Origin: CAYMEK01 sp964389305
GTDB taxonomy: Bacteria > Spirochaetota > Spirochaetia > SZUA-6 > DRHE01
DNA: 64,000 nucleotides
NCBI GenBank assembly: GCA_964389305.1
Contig: CAYMEK010000013.1
Span: 1 to 64,000, forward strand
Direction: 5' to 3'
Shown piece by piece: positions 8,280 through 15,957 of the stretch. Numbering within the stretch: position 1 is the stretch's first letter; every line of letters begins with the position of its first letter. The notes beneath the pieces were generated by a model. It was not told the DNA's origin. It was given only the letters and a program-made list of their open reading frames with translations, and searched no databases. Position numbers and translations under genes: made by a program.

Positions 8280-8292
8280 GATACCAGTTCCT

Positions 8293-9792
8293 CTACGACA
8301 GCAGGTGGTTGCCCATGGCCGCCTTGATCAGCTTCTCCGAGCTGGCTTCCTCCCGTTCCAGGCGGGCAGTGACCTTCCCTTCGTGCATAACCACGATTCT
8401 GTCCGCCATACCCAGGATTTCCGGAAGCTCGGAAGAGATGAGAATGATGGCCAACCCTGCCTCGGCTAACTGCGAGATGAACTCGTGGACGCGTGCCTTG
8501 GTGGCTACGTCGATGCCTTTGGTCGGCTCGTCCATGACCAGGATCTCCGGACGGGTAGCCAACCACTTGGCCAGCACCACCTTCTGCTGGTTTCCGCCGG
8601 ACAGGCTGTTCACGGCCTGCTCCCAGCTCGAGGCTTTGATCTCCATACGCCCGCCGAACTCGTCGGTCAACTCCCGCTCTTTCTGGACATCGAGGAAGGA
8701 GTAACGGCTGAGCCGATCCACAACGGGCAAGGTGACGTTCTCCCGAATATTCATATCCAGGATCGTTCCCTGGAGCTGGCGGTCTTCCGGGACGTAGGCA
8801 ATGCCGTGATCCATGGCCTGGGAGGGACTGGCGATCCGCACCGCCCGGTTGTTTATCGTAATAGTACCCTCGTCGTATGTCTCCATTCCGAAGATCGACT
8901 GCATGACCTCCGATCGCCCGGCGCCGACCAGACCGAAAAAACCCAATATCTCCCCTTTTCGCAGCTCGAAGGACACATCCTTGAAGATCCCTGTCTTGGA
9001 AAGCCCCTGGACGTCGAGCACGATCTCGCCGGTCTGGACGCTGAGCTTTGGGTACATCTGGCTGAGGCTGCGGCCTACCATCATCTGGACGATCGTGTCC
9101 ATCGCGGTTTCCGCCACCTTCCCCTCACCTATGTAGCGTCCGTCCCGCAGCACCGTGAAATAGTCGGCAATTTCGTAGATGTCTTCAAACTTGTGGGAAA
9201 TGAAAACGATCGCCTGTCCATCGGCCTTGAGCTGCCGGATGATCTTGTACAGGTCCTCCTCCTCTCTCAATGAGAGGGCGGAGGTGGGCTCGTCCATAAT
9301 GACGATGCGGGCTTCCAGGGAAAGAGCCTTCACAATCTCCACCATGTGGCGTTGGGCCACGCTCAAATCCTTGACTTTCGTCTCCGGATTGATCTCCAGC
9401 TCCAGCTTCTCCAGGAGGGAGCGGGTCTTGAGCTTCATCGCCTTCCAGTCCAGCAGCCGGCTTGCGCCCCAGGTGAGATGATGGCCCATGTAGATGTTCT
9501 CCGTCACCGAAAGCTCGGGGAACATCGTTGCCTCCTGATGGATGGCGGAGATCCCCGCCGCCTGGGAGGCGATGGGATTACGGAACTCAACGGGCTGGCC
9601 GTCCTGAAGGATAACTCCCGAGTCAGGCGAATGAATGCCGGTGATAATCTTCACCAGGGTAGACTTCCCTGCCCCGTTCTCGCCGATCAGGGCGTGTACT
9701 TCTCCCGCGCGGATTTTAAAATCAACCTCGTCGAGAGCTCTGATGCCTGGAAAATACTTATTGATCTTCTGGCATTCAAGGATACAGTTCAC
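8293..9792 (-). CDS. rhaT: rhamnose ABC importer ATPase, duplicated domains (RhaT-like)
   Basis: A 499-residue double ATPase of the sugar importer type. The first domain has GENGAGKST and IVIMDEPTSAL; the second has a degenerate Walker A (GLVGAGRSE) with SLSGGNQQK and ILVMDEPTKGID, the usual asymmetry in RbsA/MglA proteins. The start is GTG at 9792, with GAGGTGA about ten bases upstream. A strong stem-loop separates it from the binding-protein gene, probably lowering its transcription relative to rhaS. Confidence 0.9.
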   Translation of the reverse strand: MNCILECQKINKYFPGIRALDEVDFKIRAGEVHALIGENGAGKSTLVKIITGIHSPDSGVILQDGQPVEFRNPIASQAAGISAIHQEATMFPELSVTENIYMGHHLTWGASRLLDWKAMKLKTRSLLEKLELEINPETKVKDLSVAQRHMVEIVKALSLEARIVIMDEPTSALSLREEEDLYKIIRQLKADGQAIVFISHKFEDIYEIADYFTVLRDGRYIGEGKVAETAMDTIVQMMVGRSLSQMYPKLSVQTGEIVLDVQGLSKTGIFKDVSFELRKGEILGFFGLVGAGRSEVMQSIFGMETYDEGTITINNRAVRIASPSQAMDHGIAYVPEDRQLQGTILDMNIRENVTLPVVDRLSRYSFLDVQKERELTDEFGGRMEIKASSWEQAVNSLSGGNQQKVVLAKWLATRPEILVMDEPTKGIDVATKARVHEFISQLAEAGLAIILISSELPEILGMADRIVVMHEGKVTARLEREEASSEKLIKAAMGNHLLS

Positions 9793-9814
9793 TTAAGGTC
9801 TTCACCTCTTTTCG

Positions 9815-9852
9815 GTAAAAGAGCGAAGCAGGACAGCTATCCTGCTTCGCTC
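9815..9852 (-). terminator. stem-loop between rhaS and rhaT
   Basis: A perfect 13-base inverted repeat, 9821-9833 with 9840-9852, has a six-base loop. On the transcribed minus strand it is followed by only four T residues, so it may act as a leaky terminator or as an RNA-stabilising structure behind rhaS. Both would give more binding protein than permease, as is common in such operons. Confidence 0.75.
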
Positions 9853-9884
9853 CGCGTCCACTGTCTTTTATTCGATCTTAATTA

Positions 9885-10901
9885 TTAATAGATCGCCGCG
9901 AATTTATCAATATTGTCCTTGTCGAATACGTAGGGCTCGCTCATGACGGCCACGTTGCCGTCGCCTATGGTGATTTTACCCATACGGCCGACGTCCATCA
10001 CCTCGCCCTTCTTCCCTTCAACATCACCGGTCACCAGCTTGTAGCAGATATAGGTGGCCGAGTATCCGAGATCGATGGGATTCCACAGGGACATCTTGCG
10101 GCAGGTGCCGTCCTTGATGTATTGCTTCATCTCGGAAGGCAGTCCCAGACCGGTCAGCTCGATCTTTCCGGCCAGGCCCGCATCTTCCAGGGCTTTTCCC
10201 GCGGCGGCGATCCCCACGGTGGTGGGAGCAATGATTCCCCGCAGGTTGGGATAGGACTTGAACAGACCCATGGCTTCCCGGTAGCTCTTGTCGGAAAGGT
10301 CGTCCCCATATACGGTCGCTACCAGCTTCATGTCTTTGTAGTCCGCCTTCTCCAGCTCCTTTTTCATCCATTCGATCCAGGCGTTCTGGTTGGTGGCCTG
10401 GGAAGAAGCGCTCAGGATGGCGATCTCGCCTTTGAAGTCGATAAGCTCGGCCAGCATTCGGACCTGGCTTCGGCCTATGAACTCGTCCCCCGAGGGTGCC
10501 AGATGCAGGATGCGTCCCTCCGGAGCGACACCGGAGTCGAAGGATATGACCTTGATACCGGCTTTCATGGCTTTCTTGGAGATGGGTACCAGGGCATCCA
10601 CATCGTTCGCCGAGATGGCGATGGCATCCACCTTCTGAGCGATCAGGGAATCGATGATCTCGATCTGACCTTCGGCGGTAGGTGTGCTGGGTCCCTGGTA
10701 GATCAATTCGATATCGGCCCCCAGATCGTCTATCGCCTCCAGACCTCCGTCACGGCAGGCCTCGAAGAAGGAGTTGCCCAGGTTCTTTACCACCATGGCG
10801 ATTCGAACTCCCTCCGTCTTGGCTTCCGCCTGTCCCCCGGCAAACAGCATCCCTGCCGCCAGCAGCATGACGAGGAAGCTCAGCGAGATGATTCTCTTCA
10901 T
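9885..10901 (-). CDS. rhaS: periplasmic rhamnose-binding protein (RhaS-like)
   Basis: A 338-residue type I sugar-binding protein. ATG 10901 is preferred over an upstream start because AAGGAGG sits just before it and a signal peptide begins there (MKRIISLSFLVML, cleavage near FAGGQAEA). The body has IAMVVKNLGNSFFEACRDGG and the DSLIAQKVDAIAISANDVDAL region typical of the RbsB/RhaS class. There is no lipobox, so it is probably soluble in the periplasm. The GGQAEA junction is a habit of spirochaete binding proteins. It delivers sugar, most likely L-rhamnose, to the permease pair. Confidence 0.87.
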   Translation of the reverse strand: MKRIISLSFLVMLLAAGMLFAGGQAEAKTEGVRIAMVVKNLGNSFFEACRDGGLEAIDDLGADIELIYQGPSTPTAEGQIEIIDSLIAQKVDAIAISANDVDALVPISKKAMKAGIKVISFDSGVAPEGRILHLAPSGDEFIGRSQVRMLAELIDFKGEIAILSASSQATNQNAWIEWMKKELEKADYKDMKLVATVYGDDLSDKSYREAMGLFKSYPNLRGIIAPTTVGIAAAGKALEDAGLAGKIELTGLGLPSEMKQYIKDGTCRKMSLWNPIDLGYSATYICYKLVTGDVEGKKGEVMDVGRMGKITIGDGNVAVMSEPYVFDKDNIDKFAAIY

Positions 10902-10936
10902 AAAGGTCCTCCTTATGGATAGATTTTTGCCTTTAC

Positions 10937-11004
10937 ATGATAGCACGTGCGACACCGGCAGCCATGCGCTGTAAATCTACGATCGTGGTTTGTATTTCTA
11001 CGAT
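10937..11004 (-). promoter_or_regulatory. rhaS promoter with 21-bp-spaced activator repeats
   Basis: TCTACGAT occurs twice exactly, at 10976-10983 and 10997-11004, 21 bases (two helical turns) apart, which is how AraC-type monomers commonly bind in tandem. Ten bases further along the minus strand lies a weak -35 (10965-10960) and, after 17 bases, TATCAT (10942-10937). A weak -35 next to tandem sites suits activation by the AraC-type response regulator encoded immediately upstream. Confidence 0.6.
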
Positions 11005-12507
11005 TCAGGACGTTTTTCGGTCTGCTTTGGTCAGAAACGCGGAGGGACTCACTTCAAAGTACTGTTTGAACAGCTTGCTGAAATGACGGGTGCTGAGATA
11101 GCCGACCCGGCGGGCGACCTGCTGAACCCGGCTAGAGGGATCGCCGAGCAGCTCCCTGGCTTTGAGCATGCGCAGGCGGGTTATATACTTGACGAAGGGC
11201 GTGCCGGTATGCTTGTGGAAGACATGACTCAGGTAGTTCGGTGTAACGCCCAGATCGAAGGCGATCTGGGCGATTCCGATGTTGCGCATGTAGTTGTCCG
11301 CGACGAACTGCATTGCCTGCTCGGCCAGGTTTCCGGGGCCTTCTCTACCCCTGTGCGACAGAAAACGCTCTCCGTGGCTTCTCAGCTCGCGGTGCCAGTC
11401 CCCGCCATTCAGACCCCGTGACGGCCTGAAGCTCAGGGCAACTTCGAGAAAGCGGAGTATCCGCCGTCGAGCCGGAGGTTCGGCAGCCGGACACCAATCC
11501 CGCCAGGCTATCTCGACTTCATCACTGAGCCTCAAGAATTCCAGGTAGGTTCCGTGCCGAAAGGCTTCGCTCAAGCTGGCGAGGCTGCGGCAAAAGCTCA
11601 GCCGTCGTGGTTGTCCCTGTCCGTCACGCAGGGAGCTCAACGGGATCTGACTTCCGATCCCTTGAACAACACGCAGCGGAGCCAGCTCGTTCAGAAGGTA
11701 AAGTTGCTCGAGCAGCTCGTTGTAGCTTCCACATGTTTCGCCGAGTAGCTGGGTCATTCGGACGCCTCCGGGTGCGTTCGTTCCGACCAGGGCGGGTATC
11801 TTGCGGAACAGGCTGTAGATGGACTGCTCAGACTCCGCTGCGCCTGTTCCCTGCTGCCAGGCGCCGACTAGCGCAAGCTGTCCTTCGGGCAGAGTGCAGA
11901 GGGCCAGGCGGGTGGTCTTGCTTACTGCAGCGATCAGTTTCTTACGAATGAGATCGCAGGCGCCGAGCTGTCGGGAGAGCAGCTCTTTTTCGCCGAGCTG
12001 GCTGTCAAAGACCAGCAGGGCGCCCGCGAAAACGGCGTTGGAGATGAACGCCTCCGCGTCGTGGTCGATCGAAAGCGTATTGTGAAACAGGGCGTTAAGA
12101 TGAGCTTCGAACTCGTGATTCAAGCGAAGAAAGTCCTGCTTGTTGGTTCGCCAGATTCTCCGCACAACCTGTGAGAGCTCCTCCGGGCTGACCGGTTTTA
12201 AAAGGTAGTCCTCCGCGCCCAACTCGATGGCCCGCTTGGCGAAATCGAAAGAGGAGTAGCTGGTAAGGATGATCCACCTCGTATGCGGCGAAAGGGATCT
12301 GGCCCTCGCTATGGCCTCCAAGCCATTGAGCCTCGGCATCTTGATGTCAACAAAGGCCAGGTCCGGATGCGTGCTGCACACCTTCTCGATCATCTCCGGA
12401 CCGTCTCTGGCCAGCTGGATCGAGCGAGCCGGTCCCTCGATTTCTTCGAGCATGCTTTTTAGAGAGTAACGAACCAGCTTCTCGTCGTCGGCTATCAGGA
12501 TGACCAT
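11005..12507 (-). CDS. response regulator with AraC-type DNA-binding domain (YesN-like)
   Basis: A 500-residue protein. The N-terminal receiver has acidic residues in IADDEKLVRYS and the phosphoacceptor region in DLAFVDIKMPRLNG, with KPVS near residue 105. A central region of about 230 residues has no recognised motif. The C-terminal AraC module contains IGIAQIAFDLGVTPNYLSHVFHKHTG and VQQVARRVGYLSTRHFSKLFKQYF. ATG 12507 overlaps the kinase stop (TGATG), so it is coupled to it. It probably activates the importer genes that follow, using the tandem boxes just beyond its stop codon. Confidence 0.88.
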   Translation of the reverse strand: MVILIADDEKLVRYSLKSMLEEIEGPARSIQLARDGPEMIEKVCSTHPDLAFVDIKMPRLNGLEAIARARSLSPHTRWIILTSYSSFDFAKRAIELGAEDYLLKPVSPEELSQVVRRIWRTNKQDFLRLNHEFEAHLNALFHNTLSIDHDAEAFISNAVFAGALLVFDSQLGEKELLSRQLGACDLIRKKLIAAVSKTTRLALCTLPEGQLALVGAWQQGTGAAESEQSIYSLFRKIPALVGTNAPGGVRMTQLLGETCGSYNELLEQLYLLNELAPLRVVQGIGSQIPLSSLRDGQGQPRRLSFCRSLASLSEAFRHGTYLEFLRLSDEVEIAWRDWCPAAEPPARRRILRFLEVALSFRPSRGLNGGDWHRELRSHGERFLSHRGREGPGNLAEQAMQFVADNYMRNIGIAQIAFDLGVTPNYLSHVFHKHTGTPFVKYITRLRMLKARELLGDPSSRVQQVARRVGYLSTRHFSKLFKQYFEVSPSAFLTKADRKTS

Positions 12508-14498
12508 CACAGTCGCCCGTCTTGCTCTACGATCTCCATGGCAACACACGCCCCTCTCCCTGGGCGGCTCTCGATCTCCAGCGAGGCTTGGGCGTAGGCA
12601 ATCAACAACCTCTCCTTCACATTCGCCAGCCCTATGTGCCTGCCCTCCGTTTCAATCTCGGTCCTGAATCCCACGCCATTGTCAGTAATGGAAATTCTCA
12701 GCTTCATGGAGCCGTTTCTTCGGATTCGTCGGGCCGCGATCTGCAGTTTTCCCGGACTGCCCAGCGGCTCGATACCGTGAATGATGGCGTTTTCCACCAG
12801 GGGCTGCAGGATAAGCTTCGGGAGGCGGCAGGAACCGGCCTCTTCGTCACAGTGGATCTCGACTGCCAGCCGTTCCTGGAAACGGATCTGCTGGAGCTCG
12901 CAGTATTTCTTGATGAACTGCAGCTCTTCGGTTACGGTTGTCCAGTCATTCTGCTCCAGGGTATATCGCAGCATGCCTTTGAGGGCAAATATCGCCTTCT
13001 CCAGGGACTTGCGGTCTCCCATACGGTTCAGACCGATCAGGCTGTTGAGCAGGTTGTAAAGGAAGTGCGGCTGGATCTGTGATTGGAGCGCCTTATATTC
13101 CGCCTCCCTTCTCTCCAGCAGCTCCTTGTATTTGAAGAAATTGTCCAGGATAAGGGCGGCGTAGTCGCCGAAGGTGCTGAAATTGGTATAGTCGAGGTCG
13201 GTCAGTGCACCGTCCGGACCGTAGGTGAGGATGCAAAGCACCCCGAGCAGCCGCTGCGAGACGACCAGGGGTATGGCCAGCAGAGATCCCACTTCAAGCT
13301 CTGGATTGAACGTTGAAGTTCCCTCCCAGTGCTCGACATCCCGTATATATAGAGGCTTCAGCCTGGAGAATACTCCCTCGAGGGACAAAACCGCCTCCGG
13401 GTCGCCGTTCTCGTTCTGGCAGGCGGCTTTAACCACCTCTTCCGGCAGCTCTGTATCCATAGGGAAGGGAAAGATCCCGGCTGCTTTCCCGACCACTATG
13501 GTTCCGTGTTCGGTTTTCATCAGGACGGCGGCCCCGTCTGCGTTGGAATCATTGACGGCCGATTCCACGATCAGCTCGAGAATTCTCCGGAAGCTCAATC
13601 TCTCGGTAATTGATTTGCCGACATCGCGCATCAGGTTCAGAACCGAATCCACATTCCGCTTCAGATCCTTCATGAACAGGTTGAAATTGCCGGCCAAAAG
13701 TCCGAATTCGTCCTTGGCGCGAATATCGAGCTGGGCGGTAAAATCACCCAAAGAAACCCTGTGGAAACCCTCTTCGACGCTCCTGATTCGCTGCGAGATC
13801 AGCCGGGCGAGCAGCAGCGAGAGAACCATGGCGATCACACCGATAAGGGCGGTTAGACCCCAGAACAGAATGATGATCTGCCGGCGGATGATCGAGCTTT
13901 GCTCCTGAAGCGAGCGCACGAAGTGGCTCAGAAAGCTCTCGAAGTTGTTGGTCAGATAATACGAAGTATCTCGGACTTCCTCAAAAAAAAGGGGGATCGA
14001 CGGATCCTGTCCCGTCTGCAGCTGCTTGTACAGGCTTTCTTCTCCGAGCGCCCCGGAATCGACCAGGCGGTCCAAATTTCTCTGGAAGGCGGTGATTCGA
14101 TCGAAGGCCTTGTCGCTCATTACCTGGGCCACCGTATAGGCATCCCGAAGCTCCTCTTCGCGAAGCAGGCTCTTTACCCGCGGGGAGTCCATAAAGTCGT
14201 AAAAAGCGATTTGAAAATCGGACACCACAGTGCTGAAATTCCGCCGAGTGGTCTGGAAACGCGGGGTATGGAGGACATCCTTCAAAAGCCGGTAGGTCTG
14301 CGGGGTGAACAGATCGAACATCAGGTCTTTCATCAGGCTGTGGAGGCTGCGGGCTTCCGCGATAAGCTCGACGCCGTTTTCGATCGTCTCACCGAGCCGG
14401 TCGATCTCGTTCATGGTCCACAGTGAGACGCTGGAGATAACGATCACGCTCAGCAGCACGATTCCGGTAAACAGGATTATCTTGGTCTTGATCTTCAC
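12507..14498 (-). CDS. YesM/LytS-family sensor histidine kinase
   Basis: A 663-residue kinase. It has a membrane helix near residues 5-27, an extracytoplasmic helical region of about 180 residues, a second helix near 212-235, HAMP, a GAF-like domain (about 300-450) and a His_kinase module with QIQPHFLYNLLNSL as phosphoacceptor, LVENAIIHG as N box and ITDNGVGF as G box. The start is GTG with no spaced ribosome site; a TATAAT -10 lies only 8 bases upstream, so the transcript may be leaderless. It pairs with the AraC-type regulator behind it and probably senses the sugar or binding protein at the membrane. Confidence 0.88.
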   Translation of the reverse strand: MKIKTKIILFTGIVLLSVIVISSVSLWTMNEIDRLGETIENGVELIAEARSLHSLMKDLMFDLFTPQTYRLLKDVLHTPRFQTTRRNFSTVVSDFQIAFYDFMDSPRVKSLLREEELRDAYTVAQVMSDKAFDRITAFQRNLDRLVDSGALGEESLYKQLQTGQDPSIPLFFEEVRDTSYYLTNNFESFLSHFVRSLQEQSSIIRRQIIILFWGLTALIGVIAMVLSLLLARLISQRIRSVEEGFHRVSLGDFTAQLDIRAKDEFGLLAGNFNLFMKDLKRNVDSVLNLMRDVGKSITERLSFRRILELIVESAVNDSNADGAAVLMKTEHGTIVVGKAAGIFPFPMDTELPEEVVKAACQNENGDPEAVLSLEGVFSRLKPLYIRDVEHWEGTSTFNPELEVGSLLAIPLVVSQRLLGVLCILTYGPDGALTDLDYTNFSTFGDYAALILDNFFKYKELLERREAEYKALQSQIQPHFLYNLLNSLIGLNRMGDRKSLEKAIFALKGMLRYTLEQNDWTTVTEELQFIKKYCELQQIRFQERLAVEIHCDEEAGSCRLPKLILQPLVENAIIHGIEPLGSPGKLQIAARRIRRNGSMKLRISITDNGVGFRTEIETEGRHIGLANVKERLLIAYAQASLEIESRPGRGACVAMEIVEQDGRL

Positions 14499-14506
14499 TC
14501 CTGAAC

Positions 14507-14514
14507 ATTATAAT
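14507..14514. promoter_or_regulatory. symmetrical -10 element between kinase gene and rhaM
   Basis: ATTATAAT (14507-14514) supplies a perfect TATAAT on both strands. On the minus strand it is 8 bases from the kinase GTG; on the plus strand it is 44 bases from the rhaM start. The -35 elements are weak in both directions, suggesting regulated or shared divergent transcription. Confidence 0.5.
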
Positions 14515-14558
14515 AGAAACACTGAAGAAAATAAAATCCCCAGGAGGGAGGTCACACC

Positions 14559-14873
14559 GTGAGGCGCCTTGCGTTCAAGATGATGCTAAAACCGGGATGC
14601 GAGAAGGAGTATAAACGAAGGCACGATGAAATCTGGCCGCAGCTCGCCGAAGAAATCAGAAAAGCCGGGATATACGACTATTCCATTTTCCTGGACGAGG
14701 AGAGCCTTAGTCTGTTCGCCTGCCAGAAACTGCGCGCGCGAAACTCATCCGGGCAGCTTCCGGAAAAGGAAATCATGAGAAAATGGTGGGCGTACATGAA
14801 GGACATCATGGAAACCAATCCCGACGATTCACCGATCGCCGTTCCATTGAAAGAGGTATTTCATCTTGATTGA
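14559..14873 (+). CDS. rhaM: L-rhamnose mutarotase
   Basis: A 104-residue dimeric ferredoxin-fold enzyme. RRLAFKMMLKPGCEKEYKRRH, the HDEIWPQL segment with the catalytic-type histidine, and KWWAYMKDIM are hallmarks of RhaM/RhaU. It interconverts alpha and beta anomers of L-rhamnose so that the isomerase receives the right form. The start is GTG with GGAGGGAGG upstream. It is divergent from the importer and its regulators and is the strongest evidence that the importer handles rhamnose. Confidence 0.93.
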   Translation: MRRLAFKMMLKPGCEKEYKRRHDEIWPQLAEEIRKAGIYDYSIFLDEESLSLFACQKLRARNSSGQLPEKEIMRKWWAYMKDIMETNPDDSPIAVPLKEVFHLD

Positions 14874-14906
14874 TCCCAAGCTCTGGCCGATTATCTCCGG
14901 CCGCTC

Positions 14907-15668
14907 CTACTGCGCGGTATAGCCGCCGTCGATAACCAGGGCGGAGCCGGTAGCGTACTCCAGCTCTTCGCCGGCCAAAACCAGGATGGCAGCGGCGATC
15001 TCCTCGGGACGCCCCAGCCGGTCGGCCGGACGGCACTCCTCCAGCATCCTGCGAGCTTTTTCCGGATCCTTCTCCTTGCTCAGCGCGGCGACCACCAGGG
15101 GAGTAGCCGTGGTGCCTGGACAGACGCTGTTGGCTCGTATTCCCTTGGCGGCGAAATCCACGGCGATGGACTTGGTCAGCATCATGACCGCAGCCTTGGA
15201 CACATTGTAGACCACCTGGTTCTTGATGGCCGCGATCCCTGCCTCGGAAGCCACATTGACGATAGCGCCCTTTCCCGCCTTGGCCATTTCCGGAAGCACG
15301 TACTTGCAGCACAGGAACACTCCGGTGAGGTTCACCGCCAGGATAGCTTCCCACTGCTCCTCGGAGGTGCTGACCGCATCTCCTTTCGTGTAGATGCCGG
15401 CGTTGTTGACCAGTATGTCGATGCGGCCGTAGCGCTTCAGCGTATCCTCAACCAGGCGCTTCACTTCCTCGGTTTTGGCTACGTTCACCTGCACATGGAA
15501 GGCGTCCCCGCCGGCCTCCCGGATCCGTTCCACGGTCTCGTTTCCCAATGTCTTGTCCAGATCCGCCACGACCACCTTGGCTCCCGCCTCCGCAAAGCGC
15601 AGCGCGGTGGCCCGGCCGATGCCGGCGCCGGCCCCGGTAACGATCGCCACCTTGTCATCCAGTCTCAT
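14907..15668 (-). CDS. short-chain dehydrogenase/reductase
   Basis: A 253-residue classical SDR: TGAGAGIGRA nucleotide motif, DLD at the end of beta-2 favouring NAD, NNAG, catalytic serine in NVASEAG and YNVSK for Tyr and Lys. A sound AGGAGG site precedes ATG 15668. It ends tail to tail with rhaM. Its place beside the rhamnose genes suggests oxidation of a deoxy-sugar or lactaldehyde-type intermediate, but the substrate is not readable from sequence. Confidence 0.88.
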   Translation of the reverse strand: MRLDDKVAIVTGAGAGIGRATALRFAEAGAKVVVADLDKTLGNETVERIREAGGDAFHVQVNVAKTEEVKRLVEDTLKRYGRIDILVNNAGIYTKGDAVSTSEEQWEAILAVNLTGVFLCCKYVLPEMAKAGKGAIVNVASEAGIAAIKNQVVYNVSKAAVMMLTKSIAVDFAAKGIRANSVCPGTTATPLVVAALSKEKDPEKARRMLEECRPADRLGRPEEIAAAILVLAGEELEYATGSALVIDGGYTAQ

Positions 15669-15758
15669 CTCACTCGCCTCCTGTCTTTTCTCTGCCCTTC
15701 GAGCCCCCCTCTCTTATTATCTGTTCCTGTATTTTATCTTTTCATATCATTTGTTCAC

Positions 15759-15787
15759 ATCTAAACACGGAATCCAGGCATTGTCAA
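15759..15787 (-). promoter_or_regulatory. possible promoter of the SDR gene
   Basis: On the minus strand TTGACA (15787-15782), 17 bases, then TTAGAT (15764-15759). The -35 is perfect, the -10 poor. It lies about 90 bases upstream of ATG 15668. Confidence 0.35.
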
Positions 15788-15957
15788 ACCATGACGGTTG
15801 ATAGGTGATCGGACCGAAGCTTCGCCCGAAAAACACAGGCGCCCGGTCTACACGTAGACGCAGGCTGAATAATCACCGCCCGGCCAGGAAACAACGCCGC
15901 CCGGCCGATCCGCCGTTGCATCCGCAAGTGATCTATGGCATCATCTGCACACGTTTC

